The translations under genes and the position numbers were made by a program. A model generated the notes under the pieces. It was not told where the DNA came from and searched no databases. It saw only the letters and a program-made list of their open reading frames with translations. A stretch of 10,209 bases of DNA, taken from Nitrospirota bacterium (GTDB lineage: Bacteria > Nitrospirota > Nitrospiria > Nitrospirales > NS-4). Below are positions 6,469-10,209 of this stretch, piece by piece (within the stretch, counting starts at the first letter, position 1; the number at the start of each line of letters is the position of its first letter). The DNA lies in NCBI GenBank assembly GCA_005877565.1, contig VBOK01000197.1:1-10209 (forward strand), given 5' to 3'.

Positions 6469-7742
6469 TATTCTATTGCCTTTCCTGATAAATAGCGCCG
6501 CAGCAAGTCTAACGCCGCCTGCGAGGCGCGGCACCGGATCCCGTCCCGATCCCCGCTGAACAGATGGGACCGCACGGCTGCCTTCCGCTTGTCGGCCAGG
6601 GCCAGGTACACCAGCCCCACCGGTTTTTCCTTTGTCCCGCCCGTCGGCCCGGCGATGCCGGTCACCGCGAGGCCGAGATCGGCCCCGCTCTTCTCACGGA
6701 CCCCTTCCGCCATGGCTTGGGCAACCTCGCCGCTGACCGCGCCCTTTGCGCGGATGAGCGCCTCCGGCACCTTCAACAGGTCTACCTTCGCCCGGTCGCT
6801 ATACGCCACCACGGCGCGGTCGAAGTAGGCGGAACTGCCCGGAACGGAGGTCAGCCGCTGGCTGATCAGTCCCCCTGTGCAGGACTCCGCGACAGCCACG
6901 GTGAGGCCTTTCGCCTTCAGCTTCAAGGCAACCACGCCTTCCATAGTCTGATCCCCGGCTGCGTACAGGTAGTCCCAGACCCGATCCCGCACTGCGCGTT
7001 CCATTCGCCTCATCACCGCTTCAGCCGAATCCGGATCCCGGCCCCGGACCGTGAGCGAGATGTCCACGCCATAGACGCCGGCCTGCAGGCCGAGGATGGC
7101 GTTGCGCTCGGCCGTGTACAGATCCCTCAAGCGCGCATCCACCTCCGATTCCACAAGCCCGAACGTCCGCAGCCGGTGGCGGAGGAGCATGCCGCGCGCC
7201 GCCGTGCCGACTAACGCCTCGAGCAAGACGCTCCCTCCCTCGGGAAAGATGTGCTGCACCTCCATGGCGACGCCGGGCAGGCACATCAGCGCGCGCTCTG
7301 CCTTCCCCTCATCCTTGAAGCAGAGGAAAAACCCCGGCGCGGTGCCGACGGGATTCGGGATGACTTTGGCACCCCTTGGGATCAGGGCTTGCGTCGTCTG
7401 CTCGGCTGTCGCCCGGCGATGCCGGGCCTCAAGTTGCTGGGTGATGCGCTGCAGGGTCTCGTCGTGCAGCACCAGCCGCCGGCCGGTCACCCGCGCGACG
7501 ACCTTGCGGGTCAGATCATCTTCGGTCGGACCCAGGCCCCCGGTGGTGATCACCACGTCTGCCCGCCCCAACGCGTGCTGGAGGGCCGCCTCGATGTCCT
7601 TGGGATCGTCGCCGACGACGGTCTTGTAACGGACCTCGATGCCGAGCTTCAGCAGTTCCTCGGCGAGGTAGAGCGAGTTGGTGTCGGCCACGCCGCCGAG
7701 GACCAATTCGGAGCCGATCGCGATGATCTCGGCGCGCACCAT
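6468..7742 (-). CDS. cinA: CinA: nicotinamide-nucleotide amidohydrolase / competence-damage protein
   Basis: A 424-aa two-domain CinA, full length. The N-terminal MoCF/COG1058 domain (about 1-170) begins VRAEIIAIGSELVLGGVADTNS and carries TTGGLGPTEDD (66-76). In the family this domain is linked to ADP-ribose pyrophosphatase activity. The C-terminal PncC domain (about 265-420) deamidates nicotinamide mononucleotide in NAD recycling. It shows AESCTGG (285-291), SSAYFDRAVVAYS, TGIAGPTGGT (361-370) and KPVG (373-376). The ATG start has AAGGGG 7 nt upstream. It lies 24 bp after the DUF3109-like gene, and its stop touches a 36-bp direct repeat. cinA just before thpR and recA is common; here they are separated by inserted toxin-antitoxin sequence. 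Confidence 0.96.
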   Translation of the reverse strand: MVRAEIIAIGSELVLGGVADTNSLYLAEELLKLGIEVRYKTVVGDDPKDIEAALQHALGRADVVITTGGLGPTEDDLTRKVVARVTGRRLVLHDETLQRITQQLEARHRRATAEQTTQALIPRGAKVIPNPVGTAPGFFLCFKDEGKAERALMCLPGVAMEVQHIFPEGGSVLLEALVGTAARGMLLRHRLRTFGLVESEVDARLRDLYTAERNAILGLQAGVYGVDISLTVRGRDPDSAEAVMRRMERAVRDRVWDYLYAAGDQTMEGVVALKLKAKGLTVAVAESCTGGLISQRLTSVPGSSAYFDRAVVAYSDRAKVDLLKVPEALIRAKGAVSGEVAQAMAEGVREKSGADLGLAVTGIAGPTGGTKEKPVGLVYLALADKRKAAVRSHLFSGDRDGIRCRASQAALDLLRRYLSGKAIE

Positions 7743-7766
7743 GGGAGGGCCCCTTACCCCGGCTGT

Positions 7767-8477
7767 TCACTCCGGGAAATGCTCGCGTCCGTAAGCCTGG
7801 ACCTTTTCATTGAAGCGCTCACCCAGGAGGTAGATGATGGTGCCCTCGAGGCTGCGGTACATAGGGGGCCCAATGGGGTTATTGAGGCACGGAACGATGG
7901 CTTGGCCCGGCTCTTCCTGCAAGGCCAGCACCGTCCGGCCGTCCTTTTGGTAGAAACAGAGGGGGAACTGGACACAATCCGCCGGTTTGAAGCTCTGCCA
8001 GTCCATCCCGCGCTCCAGCGCGTAGGAGTGCACGGCGCAATGGTTCACGGTCACGCGATGGCCGTTGCCGGGCGCGGATTGGGTGGACGGATACAGGAAG
8101 ACACACTCGTCGTCCACGACCCAGGTGCAGCGCATGTCCTCAGGCGACTTGAAGAACCGAATCATGGCCATGGTCTCCTGCGGGAGCATGTCGGTTCCCT
8201 GCCGCTCGGGGTCGCCAACAAAACTCCCCCCTGCTCGGCGAAGAAACTCACGCTTGGCCTCGGGCAGATACCGCACGATGCCGTCCATGTGGGGAGTGAG
8301 CCGCTCGATGTCCCCGCCCGTCACGACGCACCCCCGGTGGCAGCACGCCGAGCGACACTGCTGAATCACCACGTCACAGATGAAGGGGGTGGTGAAGATT
8401 CGGCGATCCACCAGGACGCCGTCGATTTCGACAAAGCTCTCGGGAAGGGCTCCCACGGTTGGGGTTTGAGTATACAC
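7767..8477 (-). CDS. Cysteine-rich DUF3109-like (YkgJ-related) protein
   Basis: A 236-aa protein with eleven cysteines. These are Cys34, 41, 45, 46 and 50 in FICDVVIQQCRSACCHRGC, then Cys117, 125, 147, 168, 174 and 197. The N-terminal pattern (F-x-C-D...C-x-x-x-C-C) and the later C-x(n)-H-C-A-V-H...C-x(5)-C block match DUF3109, a family related to YkgJ-type proteins suggested to bind zinc or an iron-sulfur cluster. The biochemical role is not known. There is no signal peptide or membrane segment, so it is probably cytoplasmic. The GTG start at 8477 is the only good choice, since an in-frame TGA lies 9 codon-positions or fewer upstream; no clear ribosome binding site is seen. It is co-directional with cinA (24-bp gap) and divergent from the heme-protein gene at 8588. 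Confidence 0.72.
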   Translation of the reverse strand: MYTQTPTVGALPESFVEIDGVLVDRRIFTTPFICDVVIQQCRSACCHRGCVVTGGDIERLTPHMDGIVRYLPEAKREFLRRAGGSFVGDPERQGTDMLPQETMAMIRFFKSPEDMRCTWVVDDECVFLYPSTQSAPGNGHRVTVNHCAVHSYALERGMDWQSFKPADCVQFPLCFYQKDGRTVLALQEEPGQAIVPCLNNPIGPPMYRSLEGTIIYLLGERFNEKVQAYGREHFPE

Positions 8478-8530
8478 CCGACAGGTTCAACTTGATAGAA
8501 AATTTCACGTGCCACCCTCGGCCACGGCGA

Positions 8531-8560
8531 TTGACAAAACTCCGCATCGGGTGCTAGAAA
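8531..8560 (+). promoter_or_regulatory. Sigma-70-like promoter for the ChdC-like gene
   Basis: A perfect -35 hexamer TTGACA (8531-8536) lies 18 bp upstream of TAGAAA (8555-8560), which matches the -10 consensus at 4/6. Transcription would begin about 8567 and give a leader of about 20 nt containing the AGGGAGG ribosome binding site (8574-8580). It lies in the 110-bp divergent gap with the DUF3109-like gene. No convincing promoter for the opposite direction was seen. Confidence 0.65.
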
Positions 8561-8587
8561 GGAGAGCTTTGCTAGGGAGGGATGGGC

Positions 8588-9298
8588 ATGGCTGGTCCTG
8601 AGCAGCAGCCGCAACGGCGCCAATTCGTCAATTTCGCGTTCTACAAGGTTGACCCCGCCTGGCGGCGCCTGCCGGAATCCGAACGGACCCAGGGGAAGCA
8701 GGAGTTGATCCGGGCCGTCGAGGACTATGCCGGCAAGGTGATGGTCATCCCTTACTCGACGGTCGGCATCCGCGGGGACTGCGACGTCATGCTCTGGCGG
8801 ATCTCGTATGAGCTCGAGTTGTTCCAGGAAATGAGCACCAAGATCCTCGCCAGCGGGTTGGGCAAGTACCTCTCGACGCCCTACTCCTACCTCGCCATGA
8901 CGAAACGCTCCATCTACGTGGACCACCACACCCACGACAACCAGGAGAGCAAGCGTCTGACGATCGTGCCCGGCAAGAGCAAGTACATCTTCGTCTACCC
9001 GTTCCTGAAGACCCGCGGCTGGTTCCTCCTCACCAAGGCGGCCCGGCAGGGCATGATGGACGAGCACATCGAAGTAGGGCACCGGTTCCCATCGGTCAAG
9101 CTCAACACGACATACTCATTCGGATTGGACGACCAGGAATGGGTCGTGGCCTTCGAAAGCGACAAGCCGGAAGACTTCCTGGACCTGGTCATGGCGTTGC
9201 GCGAAACCGAGGGGAGCCGCTACACCCTGCGCGACACGCCGATCTTCACGTGCGTCCACAAAAGCCTCAAAGAGGCCCTCGACACCCTCGGGGGATAA
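8588..9298 (+). CDS. Chlorite dismutase superfamily protein, probable coproheme decarboxylase (ChdC/HemQ-like)
   Basis: A 236-aa heme protein of the Cld superfamily. ATG 8588 is preferred because AGGGAGG ends 7 nt upstream; ATG 8582 would leave only 1 nt. It shows the duplicated ferredoxin-like fold sequence: FVNFAFYKVDPAWRRLP, then YSTVGIRGDCDVMLWRIS, the segment YPFLKTRGWFLL, EH-IEVG and SFGLDDQEWVVAFE. The Tyr137-Pro-x-x-Lys141 pair aligns with the Tyr/Lys pair that coproheme decarboxylases use to oxidise the two propionates. His160 aligns with the proximal heme ligand. The distal Arg of true chlorite dismutases (Arg173 in the Nitrospira defluvii enzyme) is replaced by Leu172 or Asn173. 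The last step of coproporphyrin-dependent heme synthesis is therefore more likely than chlorite breakdown. A membrane protein follows. Confidence 0.88.
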   Translation: MAGPEQQPQRRQFVNFAFYKVDPAWRRLPESERTQGKQELIRAVEDYAGKVMVIPYSTVGIRGDCDVMLWRISYELELFQEMSTKILASGLGKYLSTPYSYLAMTKRSIYVDHHTHDNQESKRLTIVPGKSKYIFVYPFLKTRGWFLLTKAARQGMMDEHIEVGHRFPSVKLNTTYSFGLDDQEWVVAFESDKPEDFLDLVMALRETEGSRYTLRDTPIFTCVHKSLKEALDTLGG

Positions 9299-9398
9299 CG
9301 AGGTCTCACGCCCTCCTGACCTGACAGCCGCGCTCCTGTCTGCATTCCTCCCGGGGGCGGGCCAACTGCTCAAGCGTCACTACGTAAAAGCAGCCGAG

Positions 9399-9953
9399 GT
9401 GCTCACGCTGGGCCTCATGGTAGGGGCCGCGTGGTACTTCGGGTACGCCTTCGAAGGCCCCTTCACCCCGTTCCTCCTGTACGCCTTCGTCCCCGTCGTC
9501 GCAGCGGTCTGCTGGGCACGACAAGTCCAGGATGCCTACTCGTCCAGCAGCCCAGGCTCGCTCTTCCCCATCCTCCCCCTGCCGTCGCGCGGCAGCGTGG
9601 ACCTGCAGGCCATCGGCTTTCTCTTCCTGCTCACCGCCCTGACCGACCTGTACATCATCCAGGCGCGGCCGGACTACGGGCTGAAAATCCTCGGCACGAC
9701 TCTGCCCGGCGTCTGGGGGGTCCTCTCCAAGGCCCAGTCGCCCACCCTGCACATCCTCATCGGCGTGGGGTTCCTGCTGGTCAAGCGGTGGGGGTTCTTC
9801 GTCTATCTACTGTACGCCGGCTTCGGCGTCATCAACGTCGGCGTAAACCTGGCCGTCCTGCCGGGCCCCCACCGCATCCGGATCGCCTTCATGGTGTCCC
9901 TCGCCGTCTTCACCGCCTACATCCTCTGGCGCCGCCAGCGCTTCGTGGCGTAG
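9399..9953 (+). CDS. Multi-pass membrane protein of unknown function
   Basis: 184 aa from the GTG at 9399, with five or six hydrophobic stretches: VLTLGLMVGAAWYFGYAF, FLLYAFVPVVAAVCWA, LQAIGFLFLLTALTDLYII, LHILIGVGFLLV with FFVYLLYAGFGVINVGVNLAV, and IRIAFMVSLAVFTAYILW. The tail is basic (RRQRF), so an inner-membrane protein with a cytoplasmic C-terminus is likely. The same frame is open upstream back into the preceding gene. From about 9321 it encodes TAALLSAFLPGAGQLLK, a helix plus PGxGQ turn common at the N-terminus of small membrane proteins. The true start is therefore probably upstream, but no ATG, GTG or TTG exists there in frame; CTG 9321 is one candidate. It follows the ChdC-like gene co-directionally. 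No function is recognised. Confidence 0.75.
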   Translation: MLTLGLMVGAAWYFGYAFEGPFTPFLLYAFVPVVAAVCWARQVQDAYSSSSPGSLFPILPLPSRGSVDLQAIGFLFLLTALTDLYIIQARPDYGLKILGTTLPGVWGVLSKAQSPTLHILIGVGFLLVKRWGFFVYLLYAGFGVINVGVNLAVLPGPHRIRIAFMVSLAVFTAYILWRRQRFVA

Positions 9954-9966
9954 GAATACAACTCTT

Positions 9967-10002
9967 CCCCTCGCCCCTTGAGGGAGAGGGAAGGGTGAGG
10001 GG
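9967..10002. repeat. REP-like GC-rich hairpin, copy 2
   Basis: An imperfect inverted repeat. The left arm CCCCTCGCCCCTT (9967-9979) pairs with the right arm AAGGGTGAGGGG (9991-10002), with one G-U pair and one bulge, around a purine-rich loop. It begins 13 bp after the membrane-protein stop and could protect or end the transcript, though no T-run follows. Read on the minus strand it gives the spurious peptide LTLPSPSRGEG, which is common where this repeat type occurs. A partial relative is at 5372-5393. Confidence 0.65.
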
Positions 10003-10072
10003 TCCATTCATCGGCCGCCGTGGTGGACAAGCGTTGGACTGCGTAGTAGATTTGATCCTCAATGGATTGCTA

Positions 10073-10209
10073 ATGAACGACCTCATCAAAGCAACAGAGC
10101 TGCTCCAAGCCTTCAAGGGCAATTCATTCAAGAAGCGTGTCTCGGGACTCGAGCGGACCTTCGGAGGAACCAACAGGGATGCGGCTGGAAGATTTCTTGC
10201 ACAACAGGA
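10073..10209 (+). CDS. Possible 5' end of an unidentified gene, cut by the window
   Basis: An open frame of 45 codons runs from ATG 10073 to the window end (MNDLIKATELLQAFKGNSFK, then KRVSGLERTFGGTNRDAAGR and FLAQQ). The composition (amphipathic, Lys/Arg rich, no low complexity) looks coding, but the start has no clear ribosome binding site and the frame is also open upstream. Its base composition is less GC-rich than that of its neighbours. No family is recognised. The minus-strand frame over the same stretch runs into the REP-like repeat and looks spurious. Confidence 0.4.
   Translation, partial: MNDLIKATELLQAFKGNSFKKRVSGLERTFGGTNRDAAGRFLAQQ

Noticed and set aside
5950..6495. A 181-codon plus-strand frame opposite vapBC
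   Set aside because: It crosses the vapBC operator and a direct repeat, and lies antisense to two well-supported genes.
7251..8495. A 414-codon plus-strand open frame opposite cinA and the DUF3109-like gene
   Set aside because: It spans two convincing minus-strand genes and their intergenic gap, with no domain or ribosome binding site.
8588..9298. True chlorite dismutase (cld)
   Set aside because: The catalytic distal Arg is missing and the ChdC Tyr/Lys pair is present.
9910..10173. Minus-strand 87-codon frame ending in a LTLPSPSRGEG-containing peptide
   Set aside because: That peptide comes from translating the REP-like repeat, and the rest has no coding features.

Overview
The window is a dense, high-GC bacterial chromosome segment. 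A compact housekeeping run on the minus strand covers the first 8.5 kb. A short plus-strand unit follows it. The gene content and the order cinA-thpR-recA-recX-alaS, together with a chlorite-dismutase-superfamily gene next door, fit a Nitrospirota (Nitrospira-like) genome. This assignment is an inference from gene families and base composition, not a sequence match.

Minus-strand run, in transcription order (right to left): a cysteine-rich DUF3109-like protein (7767-8477); cinA (6468-7742); an inserted toxin-antitoxin segment (about 5361-6468); thpR (4734-5348); recA (3612-4691); recX (3161-3649, overlapping recA); alaS (508-3147); and the first 170 codons of mltG (1-511), which leaves the window. 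Gaps between the core genes are 0-42 bp or overlaps, so they look like one operon. It spans NMN/DNA-damage functions, RNA end metabolism, recombination and its modulator, alanyl-tRNA synthesis, and peptidoglycan release.

The notable part lies between cinA and thpR. A complete VapBC/FitAB-type toxin-antitoxin pair with its own promoter and a 10+10 bp palindromic operator sits exactly between two perfect 36-bp direct repeats (5662-5697 and 6433-6468). One repeat abuts the cinA stop codon and the other lies 3 bp after the vapC stop. Next to it is an orphan CopG/BrnA-like antitoxin. It has its own palindrome, but its C-terminus appears to be replaced by a REP-like GC-rich repeat whose relative is found at 9965-9986. 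This looks like a modular toxin-antitoxin hotspot inside the recA operon.

Plus-strand unit: a good sigma-70-like promoter (8531-8560) drives a Cld-superfamily protein (8588-9298). It carries the Tyr/Lys pair of coproheme decarboxylase (ChdC/HemQ) and lacks the catalytic Arg of true chlorite dismutase. A multi-pass membrane protein follows, and its reading frame is open upstream of any canonical start codon. A REP-like hairpin (9967-10002) ends the unit, and the 5' end of an unidentified gene may begin at 10073.
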